From Actinobacteria bacterium HGW-Actinobacteria-4 (GTDB taxonomy: Bacteria > Actinomycetota > Actinomycetes > Actinomycetales > Demequinaceae): a stretch of DNA of 64,000 nucleotides. Location of the stretch: assembly GCA_002841315.1 (NCBI GenBank), contig PHEW01000005.1:1-64000 (forward strand), written 5' to 3'. The position numbers and the translations under genes are program-made. Every line of letters starts with the position of its first letter. Position 1 is the stretch's first letter. This document shows, in pieces, positions 1 through 9,299 of the stretch. The notes under the pieces were generated by a model, which had not been told where the DNA came from, made no database searches, and worked only from the letters and a program-made list of their open reading frames with translations.

Positions 1-50
1 GCAGTGATCACTAACCGTGCTCTCGACATGACAGCACCCTGACGGACCAG

Positions 51-96
51 AGTTTCCTATGTCTTGAGACATCAGTTGCCTATGTCCTGAGACCAG
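51..96. repeat. Two tandem 23-bp imperfect repeats, insertion-sequence-end-like
   Basis: Two adjacent 23-base units (51-73 and 74-96) match at about 18 of 23 positions. Each contains the core CCTATGTCYTGAGAC. The first unit holds the perfect dyad ATGTCT-TG-AGACAT. Motifs of this GTCYTGAGAC type are, as I recall, common at the ends of IS481-like elements in actinobacteria, but no transposase is visible here, so the assignment is an inference. The repeats end 3 bases before the TTG start of the next gene. They could instead be an operator pair. Confidence 0.4.
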
Positions 97-99
97 ACA

Positions 100-882
100 T
101 TGGTCGCGATAGGGTCGCTCGCTCTGGGAGTGATAGCGGCCTATGCGTGGAATGAAGCGCAACCCGACGTAGACGTTGTGGTGCCCACAGCGTCGGCCGA
201 TTCTTCGGCCACACCACCTCCCAGCCCCGCCGTGTTGCCAACGGAACCAGCGCCCACCGCAACTGAGCACACCTTCAACACGGAGCTCCACTCGATCGAC
301 GCGGCGACGTCGTTGTGGGTGGTGGTGAACAAGGTGCGTCCGCTTGAGCCTGCGACCCATGAACCGAGCCCCCTGATCCCCCTGACGGCGCTGCCCGGCG
401 GCAGTGACCAGCAGCTAGTCTTGGAGGCTGCGGCGGCGTTGGTGGCCTTGTACGAGCGCCTTCAAGCCGACGGACTGCCGCTGAGCGTCGCGACGGCCTA
501 TCGCAGTTACGAGTACCAGTCCGAGATCTACCAGGAGTACGTCGCCGTGTGGGGGCGCGCCCACACCGAGACTCTCGTGGCGCGCCCAGGCTACTCCGAG
601 CATCAGACAGGCCTCGCGGTGGATGTCTTCGCGGCCAGCGCATGCCGTATCAAGGAATGCTTCGCGGATGAGCCTACGTACGCATGGCTGGTCGACAACG
701 CCGCGGACTTCGGCTTCATCGAAAGATACCCCGCCGGCGCACAGGCAGTGACCGGCTACCAGTTCGAGCCGTGGCATTGGCGCTACGTGGGATCAGAGCT
801 CGCGCAGGAGATGCGGTCACAGGGGATCTTGACCCTCGAGGAGCTCTTTGACCTTCCTCCAGCGCCCACCTACGCGGAGTAA
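100..882 (+). CDS. M15B-family D,D-carboxypeptidase (VanY/DacB-like), 5' end possibly truncated
   Basis: This is a zinc peptidase of the VanY type that trims the terminal D-Ala of peptidoglycan stem peptides outside the membrane. The family signature SEHQTGLAVD (residues 166-175) supplies a His and an Asp zinc ligand, and EPWHWRYV (223-230) holds the catalytic Glu and the third ligand. Residues 2-17 are hydrophobic, followed by a Pro/Thr/Ser-rich linker (about 30-58) and the catalytic domain. The only available start is a TTG directly after the tandem repeats at 51-96. The usual positively charged cytoplasmic end before the membrane segment is missing, so the original 5' end may have been replaced. 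The catalytic domain itself looks intact. Confidence 0.8.
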   Translation: MVAIGSLALGVIAAYAWNEAQPDVDVVVPTASADSSATPPPSPAVLPTEPAPTATEHTFNTELHSIDAATSLWVVVNKVRPLEPATHEPSPLIPLTALPGGSDQQLVLEAAAALVALYERLQADGLPLSVATAYRSYEYQSEIYQEYVAVWGRAHTETLVARPGYSEHQTGLAVDVFAASACRIKECFADEPTYAWLVDNAADFGFIERYPAGAQAVTGYQFEPWHWRYVGSELAQEMRSQGILTLEELFDLPPAPTYAE

Positions 883-911
883 TCGCGAACCAGCCTGCAC
901 GCGAGCATCAG

Positions 912-917
912 TAGGAT
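912..917 (+). promoter_or_regulatory. Candidate -10 box of metG (leaderless)
   Basis: TAGGAT lies exactly 7 bases before the preferred metG ATG at 925. This spacing would put the transcript start at or next to the start codon. No clear -35 box is seen. Confidence 0.35.
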
Positions 918-924
918 GGAGCGC

Positions 925-2721
925 ATGGCCCACATTCTTTCCGCTGTTGCCTGGCCGTACGCCAATGGGCCTCGCCACATTGGTCACGTTGCCGGATTCG
1001 GCGTCCCCTCTGATGTCTTCAGCCGCTACATGCGCATGCAGGGCCACGACGTCCTCATGGTGTCTGGCACCGACGAACACGGCACCCCCATCTTGGTGCA
1101 AGCCGAAGGCGAGGGAGTGGGCCCGCAAGAACTCGCTGACAGGTACAACCGCGTCATTGTTGAAGACTTGACGTCGCTGGGCCTCAGTTACGACCTCTTC
1201 ACGCGGACCACCACCGGCAACCACTACAAGGTTGCGCAAGCCATGTTCAAGGCAGTCCACCAGAACGGCTACATGGTTGCGGAGACCACGCGCGGCGCCA
1301 TCTCGCCGTCAACGGGGCGAACGCTACCCGACCGCTATATCGAAGGTACGTGCCCGCTGTGCGGCTACGACGGCGCGCGCGGGGACCAATGCGATAGCTG
1401 CGGGAACCAGTTGGACCCGGTTGACCTCAAGAATCCTGTGAGCCGAATCAACGGCGAGAAGCCGGTGTTCGTCGACACCGAGCACTTCTTCCTCGACCTG
1501 CCCGCCGTTGCCGGACAACTTGACGAGTGGTTGGGATCGCGCCAGGGTTGGCGCCCCAACGTGCTGAACTTCTCCCGCAACCTCCTTGCCGACGTGCGCC
1601 CGCGCGCCATGACCCGTGACATCGACTGGGGCATTCCGGTGCCGCTGATGGGATGGGAAGACAACCCCAACAAGCGGCTGTACGTGTGGTTCGACGCGGT
1701 GATCGGCTACTTGAGCGCATCCATTGAGTGGGCGCGGCGCTCCGGCAACGACGACGCGTGGCGTCAGTGGTGGAACGATCCCGAGGCGATGTCCTACTAC
1801 TTCATGGGCAAGGACAACATCACGTTCCACTCACAGATCTGGCCCGGCGAGTTGCTCGCGGCCAATGGGCGCGGCTCGCATGGCGGCGAACTCAGCGAGT
1901 TTGGTGACCTGCAGCTGCCCACCGAGGTGGTGTCGAGCGAGTTCCTCACCATGGAGTCAAACAAGCTGTCGTCCTCCCGCGGCCACGTCATCTTGGTGCG
2001 CGACATGCTCGCCCGGTATCAGCCTGATGCCTTGCGGTATTACATCGCAGTCGCGGGTCCCGAAACATCCGACGCCGATTTCACATGGGCGGAGTTCAAG
2101 CGTCGCACCAACGACGAACTGGTAGCGGGCTGGGGCAACCTCGTGAACCGTACGGCGTCCCTGCTGAACCGCAACATCGGCGCCATCCCTGAGTTGACGG
2201 ATCTTCAACCCATCGACCACGAGGCGCTGGACGCCTCGCGAGATGCGTTCCCGGCGGTGGGAGCGCTCCTTGGGGCACATCGCCAGCGGGCGGCAGTGTC
2301 CGAGGCCATGCACGTGGTGGGTAAGGCCAACAAGTACCTCGCAGACACCGCACCGTGGAAGCTCAAGCTCGAAAACCCGGAGCGCATGAAGACGGTGCTT
2401 GGCGTGGCGGCCCAGTTGGTGCACGATGCCAACACGCTTCTGTCCCCCTTCATGCCACACAGCGCGCAGCAGGTTCATGAGGCTCTGGGTGGCACGGGCG
2501 TGTTCTCGCCGATGCCTCAGATGAACGACGTTGACGATCTTGACATCCCAGATCGCAGTTACTGCGTGATCCAGGGAGACTATGGCGACCAGACGGGTCG
2601 CTGGGGCCGCCATGCGGTAATCCCCGGTACCCCGGTAGGGCCACCCACGCCCATCTTCACCAAGTTGGACGACGACATCGTAGAGATCGAACTTGAGCGC
2701 ATGCGCGCCCAAGCCGATTAA
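925..2721 (+). CDS. metG: Methionyl-tRNA synthetase
   Basis: This class I synthetase charges tRNA-Met and initiator tRNA in the cytosol. The HIGH motif is at residues 18-21, and the KMSKS-equivalent loop is KLSSS at 347-351. A zinc knuckle is formed by Cys143, Cys146, Cys156 and Cys159 in the connective-peptide region. At 598 residues it has the usual length of actinobacterial enzymes without the C-terminal EMAP domain. An in-frame ATG at 916 would add three residues, but 925 matches the usual N-terminus of the family ([15 protein letters not shown]) and is preceded by a -10-like TAGGAT. tatD follows after 28 bases in the same direction, as in other actinobacteria. Confidence 0.97.
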   Translation: MAHILSAVAWPYANGPRHIGHVAGFGVPSDVFSRYMRMQGHDVLMVSGTDEHGTPILVQAEGEGVGPQELADRYNRVIVEDLTSLGLSYDLFTRTTTGNHYKVAQAMFKAVHQNGYMVAETTRGAISPSTGRTLPDRYIEGTCPLCGYDGARGDQCDSCGNQLDPVDLKNPVSRINGEKPVFVDTEHFFLDLPAVAGQLDEWLGSRQGWRPNVLNFSRNLLADVRPRAMTRDIDWGIPVPLMGWEDNPNKRLYVWFDAVIGYLSASIEWARRSGNDDAWRQWWNDPEAMSYYFMGKDNITFHSQIWPGELLAANGRGSHGGELSEFGDLQLPTEVVSSEFLTMESNKLSSSRGHVILVRDMLARYQPDALRYYIAVAGPETSDADFTWAEFKRRTNDELVAGWGNLVNRTASLLNRNIGAIPELTDLQPIDHEALDASRDAFPAVGALLGAHRQRAAVSEAMHVVGKANKYLADTAPWKLKLENPERMKTVLGVAAQLVHDANTLLSPFMPHSAQQVHEALGGTGVFSPMPQMNDVDDLDIPDRSYCVIQGDYGDQTGRWGRHAVIPGTPVGPPTPIFTKLDDDIVEIELERMRAQAD

Positions 2722-2749
2722 TCCGACAGCCTCGTTCACCCATCCCACC

Positions 2750-3586
2750 ATGACTCGCGCTGGCGCTTGGCCCCCATCACCTGATGCTCTGCCAGTGCCG
2801 GTGGTCGACAACCATGCTCACCTGGAGTACCCCGCCGGTGACACCCCGCGCACGGTAGCCCAATCCCTTGACGCCGCCGCTGCGGTGGGGGTCGACCGTG
2901 TGGTTCAGATCGGTTGCGAACTGGATTCTGCGCGCTGGACGGCGAAGGCAGTCGAGGAGTTCCCCGCGATGCTCGGCGGCGTTGCGTTGCACCCGAACGA
3001 AGTGCCAAAGCTCAAGACGGAGGGTGCCTACGACGCGGCCTTCGCCGAGATATCGGAAATCGCGCTCGGAGAGCGTATCCGGGTGGTGGGCGAAACAGGT
3101 CTGGACTTCTACCGAACCGGGCCGGAAGGGCACGTCGCCCAAATCGCGGCGTTCCGTGACCACATCGCGCTTGCCAAAGAACTCGGTCTGGTGCTTCAGA
3201 TACATGACCGTGATGCTCATGCGGACGTCATCGACGTGCTGATGCGGGATGGCGCACCCGCGGCCACCGTCTTCCACTGCTTCTCTGGAGACGCCGGGAT
3301 GGCCAAGCTGTGCGTGCAGCGAGGCTGGTATCTCAGTTTTGCCGGTCCGGTGACCTTCACGTCAGCCCATGGACTGCGCGCCGCGCTCGCGGTGACGCCA
3401 CTCAGCCAGGTCCTGGTGGAGACAGACGCGCCTTTCCTCACCCCGCACCCCCACCGCGGTGCACCGAACGGCCCGTACTTGGTGCCGATCACGATGCGCA
3501 CCATCGCAGATGTGACGGGGACAGAACTCGCGGAGGCATGCGCAGCGGTGTCCCGAAACTCAGAGGACCTTTACGGGCCATGGTGA
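2750..3586 (+). CDS. tatD: TatD-family metal-dependent deoxyribonuclease
   Basis: This is a TIM-barrel metal-dependent hydrolase of the TatD/YcfH group, reported to act as a 3'-5' DNA exonuclease in repair. The metal-binding motif DNHAHLEYP comes near the N-terminus, VGETGLDFYR mid-protein, and HCFSG and VETDAPFLTPHP follow toward the C-terminus, all typical of the family. The ATG at 2750 gives 278 residues. An upstream frame extension into metG starts in the wrong place for the family. The gene sits 28 bases after metG and is probably cotranscribed with it. Confidence 0.93.
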   Translation: MTRAGAWPPSPDALPVPVVDNHAHLEYPAGDTPRTVAQSLDAAAAVGVDRVVQIGCELDSARWTAKAVEEFPAMLGGVALHPNEVPKLKTEGAYDAAFAEISEIALGERIRVVGETGLDFYRTGPEGHVAQIAAFRDHIALAKELGLVLQIHDRDAHADVIDVLMRDGAPAATVFHCFSGDAGMAKLCVQRGWYLSFAGPVTFTSAHGLRAALAVTPLSQVLVETDAPFLTPHPHRGAPNGPYLVPITMRTIADVTGTELAEACAAVSRNSEDLYGPW

Positions 3587-3627
3587 GCACGGGGGCCCTG
3601 CACGTCCTTTCAGGTTCTCCCTCCCGG

Positions 3628-3655
3628 TGTCGATAACTCCAAGGGAAAGTAGAAT
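3628..3655 (+). promoter_or_regulatory. Candidate promoter of the G5-domain secreted protein gene
   Basis: TGTCGA (3628-3633) and TAGAAT (3650-3655) are separated by 16 bases, about 47 bases before the GTG start. The -10 is good and the -35 is weak. Confidence 0.3.
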
Positions 3656-3701
3656 TGATTCTTTAGCCCCGTGAGTTTCGACGCGCGATGGAAAGGACGG
3701 C

Positions 3702-4493
3702 GTGAGTTACCTGCGCAATCGCCCCATGCCTGGAGGTCGCCGTGAGCGCCGCCTCCAGGATTCGTTGCGCTCGCGCACAGCGCGCCAAGTGAGCGTCAGC
3801 GTCGCTATCGTGGCGTTCGCGATGGGTGCGGTGACGTCGGCTAGCGCTACGGGCATCGGCGGAGTCTTTGTCCCTCACGGTCCGGCATCTCTGGCAGAGG
3901 TACCGCCCATTCACGCGGCTCAATCGAAGCTTGAGGTGGTGACGGAGACTGCGGAGATCACCCTTGATCCTGCATCGCGGCAAGAGACCGATCCCTACGC
4001 GATGGCAGGTAACACCCGGGTGGTCACCGAGGGCGAAGCGGGGTCAGCGATAGTGAGCTACAACGTGACGTACCAGGACGGTGTTGAAGTCTCTCGCGTC
4101 GAGACCATTACGGTGGTCATCAAGCCAGCCAGAGACGAAGTTATCGCTGTGGGAAGCCTGGTTGTCCCCGCCACCACTGCGGCGCAGCAGGGCACCAATC
4201 GCGCGCTCGGACAGCAAATGGCCTCGGACCTCTACGGCTGGGCGGGTGACGAGTGGGCCTGTCTCGACGCACTGTGGAAGCGTGAGTCCAACTGGCGGCA
4301 CACCGCCGAGAACAAGTCCTCGGGAGCCTACGGCATCCCCCAGGCGCTCCCGGGTAGCAAGATGGCGACCAAGGGCGACGACTGGCGCACCAACCCTGCA
4401 ACCCAGATCGAGTGGGGCCTCGGCTACATCAAGAACCGTTACGGCACTCCATGCGGCGCCTGGGCACACTCTGAAGAGATCGGCTGGTACTAG
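3702..4493 (+). CDS. Secreted G5-domain / lytic-transglycosylase-like cell wall protein (RpfB position)
   Basis: This is an exported peptidoglycan-acting protein in the slot that rpfB holds between tatD and ksgA in mycobacteria. A basic N-terminus and a hydrophobic stretch at about residues 28-48 look like a signal peptide or anchor. Residues about 74-150 form a G5 domain (VVTEGEAGSAIVSYNVTYQD). The C-terminal part carries a transglycosylase-like core with ALWKRESNW and GAYGIPQALPG, and ends in TPCGAWAHSEEIGWY. At 263 residues it is shorter than RpfB and lacks the repeated DUF348 domains. The GTG start has GGAAAGGA upstream. It is probably involved in wall remodelling and resuscitation; the exact activity is inferred. 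Confidence 0.8.
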   Translation: MSYLRNRPMPGGRRERRLQDSLRSRTARQVSVSVAIVAFAMGAVTSASATGIGGVFVPHGPASLAEVPPIHAAQSKLEVVTETAEITLDPASRQETDPYAMAGNTRVVTEGEAGSAIVSYNVTYQDGVEVSRVETITVVIKPARDEVIAVGSLVVPATTAAQQGTNRALGQQMASDLYGWAGDEWACLDALWKRESNWRHTAENKSSGAYGIPQALPGSKMATKGDDWRTNPATQIEWGLGYIKNRYGTPCGAWAHSEEIGWY

Positions 4494-4496
4494 TCG

Positions 4497-5354
4497 GTGG
4501 CCAAACTGCTAGGCCCCACCGATATTCGCGTGCTCGCTGAGTCCCTTGAGGCGTCCCCCACCAAGAAGTGGGGTCAGAACTTCGTGGTGGACGCGGGCAC
4601 CGTCAGGCGCATCGTCCGGATCGGTGCCGTGACCGCCGCAGACCACGTGGTGGAGGTGGGGCCAGGACTCGGTTCCCTGACCTTGGCGCTGCTCGAGACC
4701 GGCGCGCGGGTCACGGCGATTGAGATTGACCCGCGACTCGCGACCGCGTTGCCCGCGACGGTCGCAGCGCGTGCACCAGATCATGCTGCGCAGTTGACGG
4801 TGATCTCGCAGGACGCGATGACGGTCACCGCGCTTCCCGGCGCGCCAACCGCGCTGGTCGCGAACCTGCCCTACAACGTGTCGGTGCCGGTGATCCTGAC
4901 ATTCCTGGAACGCTTCCCCACCATCGACAGGGTGTTGGTGATGGTGCAGTCCGAGGTGGCAGACCGCCTCGCTGCGCCCTCAGGATCGCGCACCTACGGC
5001 ATTCCGTCGGCGAAAGCGGCGTGGTACTGCTCCGTTCGCAGAGCGGGCAACGTGGGGCGAGCCGTGTTCTGGCCCGTGCCGCGCGTGGACAGCGCGCTCG
5101 TCTTGATGGAGCGCCGCCCACAGCCTGAGACCACCGCTTCGCGTGAAGCGGTGTTCGCGGTTGTTGACGCCGCATTCGCGCAGCGTCGCAAGGCACTGAG
5201 AGGGGCCCTCGCCGTCCTCGCAGGATCCGCTCCCGCTGCGGAGCACGCTCTGCGATCTGCCGGTATTGAACCTCTGACCCGCGGCGAAATGCTCGACATA
5301 GGTGACTTTGCCCGCATCGCTGAGGCGCTCGCGACACCGGACCCCGCACGCTAG
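4497..5354 (+). CDS. ksgA: 16S rRNA (adenine1518-N6/adenine1519-N6)-dimethyltransferase
   Basis: The enzyme dimethylates two adjacent adenines near the 3' end of 16S rRNA late in 30S assembly, using S-adenosylmethionine. The SAM-binding motif [11 protein letters not shown] is at residues 52-62, and the catalytic NLPY tetrapeptide is at 123-126. QNFVVD near residue 27 is the usual N-terminal signature. The length of 285 residues is normal. The GTG start lies 3 bases after the preceding stop, so translation is probably coupled. ispE follows. Confidence 0.96.
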   Translation: MAKLLGPTDIRVLAESLEASPTKKWGQNFVVDAGTVRRIVRIGAVTAADHVVEVGPGLGSLTLALLETGARVTAIEIDPRLATALPATVAARAPDHAAQLTVISQDAMTVTALPGAPTALVANLPYNVSVPVILTFLERFPTIDRVLVMVQSEVADRLAAPSGSRTYGIPSAKAAWYCSVRRAGNVGRAVFWPVPRVDSALVLMERRPQPETTASREAVFAVVDAAFAQRRKALRGALAVLAGSAPAAEHALRSAGIEPLTRGEMLDIGDFARIAEALATPDPAR

Positions 5355-5387
5355 GGCAATGACCCTTCCGTCTGGCACGCTGGGACC

Positions 5388-6326
5388 ATGACGCGTACTG
5401 TGCGGGCCCGGGCAGCGGGCAAGGTGAACCTGCAACTAGCTGTGGGCGCCAGAGGTGAGGACGGCTACCACCCCTTAGTGAGCGTCTTTCAGGCAATCGG
5501 TCTGTACGAGACGGTGACGGCCACGTCCCGCGAGGACGGCGAGTTCACGTGCCGGATTGACGGCGCGGCGAACCTCGCCATAGCGCCGGGCTCCATCCCG
5601 CTTGACCACACTAACCTCGCGGTCCGCGCAGCACGCGCGGTAGCTCAGCGCTACGGAGTCACCGCTGGAGCCGACCTCCACATCCTCAAGGGCGTTCCGG
5701 TCGCGGGGGGGATGGCTGGCGGCAGCGCCGATGCCGCGGCGGCTCTCGCAGCCTGTGCGGAACTATGGCAGGTGGGCGCCTCGCGTGACGACCTCCTGAA
5801 TCTCGCCGCTGACCTGGGTGCCGACGTTCCCTTCGCGTTGCTTGGGCACACAGCCGTAGGCATTGGCCGTGGGGACCAGCTGTCACCGGCGATGGCACAC
5901 GGTGAGTTCCACTGGGCCTTCGCGATCGACTCCACCGGGCTGTCCACTCCGGCCGTCTACGCCGAACTTGATCGCCAGCGTACGGAGGCCGGTGTGGTCG
6001 AGCACGAGCCTAGGATCGACGCTGACCTGATGCGCGCCCTGATGTCGGGTGACGCTTACACGCTAGGGCAGTGCCTCTCCAACGACCTCGAAGCGGCGGC
6101 GCTCGCGCTCGCGCCTCACCTTCACACCACCATCGACATTGCGCGCGATGCGGACGCCCTGGGCGTTGTGGTATCCGGATCCGGGCCCACGGTGGCGGCG
6201 CTCGCGCGTTCCCGACAGCATGCGCTCGCCATCGCGGCGCACCTCACCGCTCGCGGGGTCGATGGACCGGTCTTGACGGCGAGCGGCCCGGTGCCGGGCA
6301 CGGCAATCCTCTCGCCAGCGTCCTGA
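5388..6326 (+). CDS. ispE: 4-diphosphocytidyl-2-C-methyl-D-erythritol kinase
   Basis: This GHMP-family kinase phosphorylates CDP-methylerythritol in the non-mevalonate isoprenoid pathway. The GHMP phosphate-binding loop PVAGGMAGGSADAAA is at residues 104-118. The N-terminal AGKVNLQL strand and a C-terminal glycine-rich SGSGPTVAAL segment are also typical. It is 312 residues long and follows ksgA in the conserved actinobacterial order. The upstream CACGCT, 6 bases before ATG, is a weak leaderless-type -10. Another enzyme of the same pathway, ispH, lies at the far end of the window. Confidence 0.95.
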   Translation: MTRTVRARAAGKVNLQLAVGARGEDGYHPLVSVFQAIGLYETVTATSREDGEFTCRIDGAANLAIAPGSIPLDHTNLAVRAARAVAQRYGVTAGADLHILKGVPVAGGMAGGSADAAAALAACAELWQVGASRDDLLNLAADLGADVPFALLGHTAVGIGRGDQLSPAMAHGEFHWAFAIDSTGLSTPAVYAELDRQRTEAGVVEHEPRIDADLMRALMSGDAYTLGQCLSNDLEAAALALAPHLHTTIDIARDADALGVVVSGSGPTVAALARSRQHALAIAAHLTARGVDGPVLTASGPVPGTAILSPAS

Positions 6327-6379
6327 GATCCCGCCCGGACTGAGGCTTCAGCCGGTTGCTCAGGGCGCGAGGTTTCGCG

Positions 6380-6799
6380 CTAGAAGCGAGGCGGCTCTGT
6401 GCGCGGCCCCGGCGTGCCAGTGTCGCGAGTAGCGAGCAGGTCGCGAATCTCGGTCAGCAGCGCAAGTTCCGTGGGCCCAGCCGGTTCCGTCGCGGCGGCG
6501 TCGCCACGCGCCGCAAGTCTGTTCATGGGCACCACGATCAGAAAGTAGATGGCGACGGCGATGAGCAGGAAGTTCAGCGCACTGGTGAGCACCGCGCCAG
6601 GGTAGAACTCGGCGCCATTGATGGTGAACGCGCCCACCGTGGAGAAGTCAGGCTCTCCAAAGATCGCCGCAACGAGCGGCAACAGCAAGTTTGTGTTGAG
6701 CGAGCCAACGACGGCGCCAAAGGCGGCGCCGATCGCGATGCCGACGGCGAGTTCGACCACGTTGCCGCGCAGCACGAAGGCTTTGAATCCACTAAGCAT
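6380..6799 (-). CDS. mscL: Large-conductance mechanosensitive channel
   Basis: MscL opens under membrane tension and releases solutes during hypo-osmotic shock. The first membrane helix (about residues 14-45) contains the typical small-residue pore lining (VGIAIGAAFGAVVGSL), a periplasmic loop carries FTINGAEFYPGAVLT, and the second helix covers about 70-93. The C-terminal acidic helix is present (ELALLTEIRDLLA). Length is 139 residues. Its start overlaps the end of the upstream TetR gene by 8 bases, so the two form an operon. Together with the Mrp operon this points to osmotic stress as a recurrent problem for the cell. Confidence 0.95.
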   Translation of the reverse strand: MLSGFKAFVLRGNVVELAVGIAIGAAFGAVVGSLNTNLLLPLVAAIFGEPDFSTVGAFTINGAEFYPGAVLTSALNFLLIAVAIYFLIVVPMNRLAARGDAAATEPAGPTELALLTEIRDLLATRDTGTPGPRTEPPRF

Positions 6800-7481
6800 C
6801 GGGTGAGCCCTTCTGGGGGGTGGGACGGTCCGTAGACCCGAGGTCGTCGTCCTGAGACGGCAAGGTGGGGTTGTTGTCGAAGTTAGAGAGCCCGTTCCAC
6901 GCCAGGTTCACCAGGTGGGCAGCGACCACGTTCTTCGCGGGTTCGCGCACTTCCGCCCAGTGTTGGCCCGTCAACGCAACCTGGCCCACCAGCATTTGCG
7001 AGTACAAGGGGGCGGCGGAAGGGTCGAGTCCGCGTCTCACAAACTGGTGAGCCAACAGTCCCTCGACCTGGGTGGCGACGTCGCCAATGAGTGACGAGAA
7101 GGTGCCGCTTGCCTGAGCGACCGGAGAGTCTCGTACCAGAATGCGGAAGCCATCAGGCGAGTCCTCGATGTAGCCCAGCAGCGCCAGCGCCGCACGCTCA
7201 ACCAGTTGCTTGGGGTGGCCGCGTTCAGCAAGCGCGCCGCTGAGGGCGCCCAGGAGCGATTGCACTTCACGGTCCACAATCACCGCGTAGATGCCCTCTT
7301 TGCCGCCAAAGTGTTCGTACACCACTGGCTTGGAGACGTCGGCTCGGGAGGCGATTTCCTCGACCGAAGTGCCGTCGAAGCCCTTCTCCGCAAACAGGGC
7401 GCGACCCACGTGAAGCAGTTGTTCTCGGCGGGCGCGAGCGGTCATGCGGGCACGCGGGGGCTTTTTCTCTTCTTCGCTCAC
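6792..7481 (-). CDS. TetR/AcrR-family transcriptional regulator
   Basis: This is a one-component DNA-binding regulator of 229 residues. The N-terminal helix-turn-helix (about residues 20-65) reads EEIASRADVSKPVVYEHFGGK, close to the TetR consensus. The C-terminal ligand domain has no recognisable specificity. It precedes and overlaps mscL by 8 bases, so autoregulation with mscL is possible but not shown. The GTG start has no strong ribosome-binding site; CACACT lies 6 bases upstream, which would fit a leaderless start. Confidence 0.88.
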   Translation of the reverse strand: MSEEEKKPPRARMTARARREQLLHVGRALFAEKGFDGTSVEEIASRADVSKPVVYEHFGGKEGIYAVIVDREVQSLLGALSGALAERGHPKQLVERAALALLGYIEDSPDGFRILVRDSPVAQASGTFSSLIGDVATQVEGLLAHQFVRRGLDPSAAPLYSQMLVGQVALTGQHWAEVREPAKNVVAAHLVNLAWNGLSNFDNNPTLPSQDDDLGSTDRPTPQKGSPDA

Positions 7482-7541
7482 GTACCTAGTGTGCCGTGAA
7501 TCCTGGCAGACTGTACCCCTGAGAGTCGTGAACCGGCTCGG

Positions 7542-7613
7542 TCCGCCCTAGTGTAATGGCAGCATGCAGGCCTTTGGAGCCTTGCGGTCTAGGTTCGAAT
7601 CCTGGGGGCGGAA
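7542..7613 (+). tRNA. tRNA-Gln (anticodon UUG)
   Basis: The 72-base cloverleaf has acceptor arms TCCGCCC (7542-7548) and GGGCGGA (7606-7612), a T-arm with TTCGAAT, and the anticodon loop CTTTGGA giving anticodon UUG. The 3' CCA is not encoded. The anticodon stem has one imperfect outer pair. It lies directly before glmU, where a tRNA-Gln gene also sits in mycobacteria, as I recall. Confidence 0.93.
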
Positions 7614-7730
7614 CTTACCTGCACCGTTGACCACAACGCTGCAAGCGTCGAAGCGGACACCCGCTGTGGCCGGTAGAGTAGGCACTGACATAGCCGATGC
7701 CCGTGTCTGGGTGGATTTCTAGGGGGCCAG

Positions 7731-9299
7731 GTGAGCGACGCCCGACCCGCCGCCGTGATGATTCTTGCGGCTGGCGCCGGAACCCGCATGAAGTCCGCCA
7801 CTCCCAAAGTTCTGCACCGCATCGCGGGGCGGTCGCTCGTGCACCACGCCCTCGCAGCCGCAGAGGCCCTAGATCCGCAACGCATTGTTGTAGTGGTCCG
7901 CCACGAGCGTGAACAAGTGGCCGCGCATATCTCTGAGATTGCACCCCATGCCTTGCTCGCAGACCAGGATGACGTTCCCGGAACGGGGCGAGCCGTTGAA
8001 TGCGGCATGAGTGTGCTCGACGCCACCGCGATCGCTGCGAGGGTGGCGCAAGGTGACGTTGGCGACAGTGACGTGCTGAACGCCCAGATCCAGGGCGCAG
8101 TTGTCGTGACGTCGGGCGATGTTCCGTTGGTGGATGGCCCGCTGCTCCAGTCCTTGGTCCAGGCGCACATGAGCGCGCAGAACGCGGTGACCGTGCTCAC
8201 TGCGGTAGTCCCCGACGCAACTGGCTATGGCCGCATTGTCCGCGACCAAGCCACCGGGGACGTACTGGCCATCGTTGAGCACAAGGACGCGACCGACGCC
8301 CAGCTCGAGATCCGCGAGATCAATGCGGGCATCTATGTGTTTGACGCGGCGGGCCTGCGTTCGGCACTCGCGCACGTGAACCGGGACAACGCGCAGGGCG
8401 AGATGTATCTGACCGACGTCATCGAGATTGCCCGCTCGGAAGGCGGCCGTGTGGGTGCGTTGGTAGCGCCAGACGCCGCCTCCGTCGAGGGAGTCAATGA
8501 CAGAGTGCACCTCGCCCAGGCTGGCGCGGCGATGAACCGCGCCATCGTGGACAACTGGATGCGCGACGGTGTGAGCGTTGTGGACCCTGCCACCACGTGG
8601 ATTGACGTCGATGTCCAGCTCGCTCCCGATTCAACGCTGCTGCCAGGGACTCACCTCCATGGCGACACGTCGATTGCGGCCGATGCCGTGGTGGGGCCGG
8701 ACACGACGCTCACCAATGTGGTGGTGGGGCAGGGCGCTCACGTGACCCGCACCCACGCGAACGACGCGGTCATTGGTGCCGGCGCGAACGTCGGGCCATT
8801 CACCTACCTGCGTCCCGGGACCACGGTGGGGGAAGACGGCAAGGTAGGCGCGTTCGTCGAGACCAAGAACGCCACGCTCGGCAAGCGCACCAAGGTTCCC
8901 CACCTCAGTTACGTAGGCGATGCCACCGTTGGGGATGACACCAACATTGGGGCCGCGACCATCTTTGTGAACTACGACGGCGTCAATAAGACGCACACTC
9001 ACGTGGGCTCACAGGTACGCATCGGCTCCAATACGTCGCTGATCGCACCGCTCGAGGTAGGCGACGGCGCGTATACCGCTGCCGGAGCGATCATTCGCCG
9101 CGATGTTCCTGCGGGTGCGCTCGGCATCAACTCGGTGCCGCAGCAGAACATCGAAGGCTGGGTTGAGCGCCGAAGGCCAGGCACCGCATCGGCAGAAGCC
9201 GCAGCTCGTGCGCTGCGAGCTGGAGCCCACTCACAGGGACTTTCCGCAGGTGCACACGAGGAGCGCGCAGCAGCCGCCACTGACGAGGGAGAACAATGA
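7731..9299 (+). CDS. glmU: Bifunctional GlcNAc-1-P uridyltransferase / glucosamine-1-P acetyltransferase
   Basis: GlmU makes UDP-GlcNAc, the entry precursor for peptidoglycan. The N-terminal nucleotidyltransferase domain begins with LAAGAGTRMKS and TPKVLHRIAG. From about residue 270 the sequence turns into hexapeptide repeats of a left-handed beta-helix, the acetyltransferase domain, containing AYTAAGAIIRRDVPAGAL near its end. The final 50 residues are a low-complexity Ala-rich tail, common in actinobacteria. The GTG start has GGGGG upstream. The stop overlaps the prs start (ATGA). Confidence 0.97.
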   Translation: MSDARPAAVMILAAGAGTRMKSATPKVLHRIAGRSLVHHALAAAEALDPQRIVVVVRHEREQVAAHISEIAPHALLADQDDVPGTGRAVECGMSVLDATAIAARVAQGDVGDSDVLNAQIQGAVVVTSGDVPLVDGPLLQSLVQAHMSAQNAVTVLTAVVPDATGYGRIVRDQATGDVLAIVEHKDATDAQLEIREINAGIYVFDAAGLRSALAHVNRDNAQGEMYLTDVIEIARSEGGRVGALVAPDAASVEGVNDRVHLAQAGAAMNRAIVDNWMRDGVSVVDPATTWIDVDVQLAPDSTLLPGTHLHGDTSIAADAVVGPDTTLTNVVVGQGAHVTRTHANDAVIGAGANVGPFTYLRPGTTVGEDGKVGAFVETKNATLGKRTKVPHLSYVGDATVGDDTNIGAATIFVNYDGVNKTHTHVGSQVRIGSNTSLIAPLEVGDGAYTAAGAIIRRDVPAGALGINSVPQQNIEGWVERRRPGTASAEAAARALRAGAHSQGLSAGAHEERAAAATDEGEQ

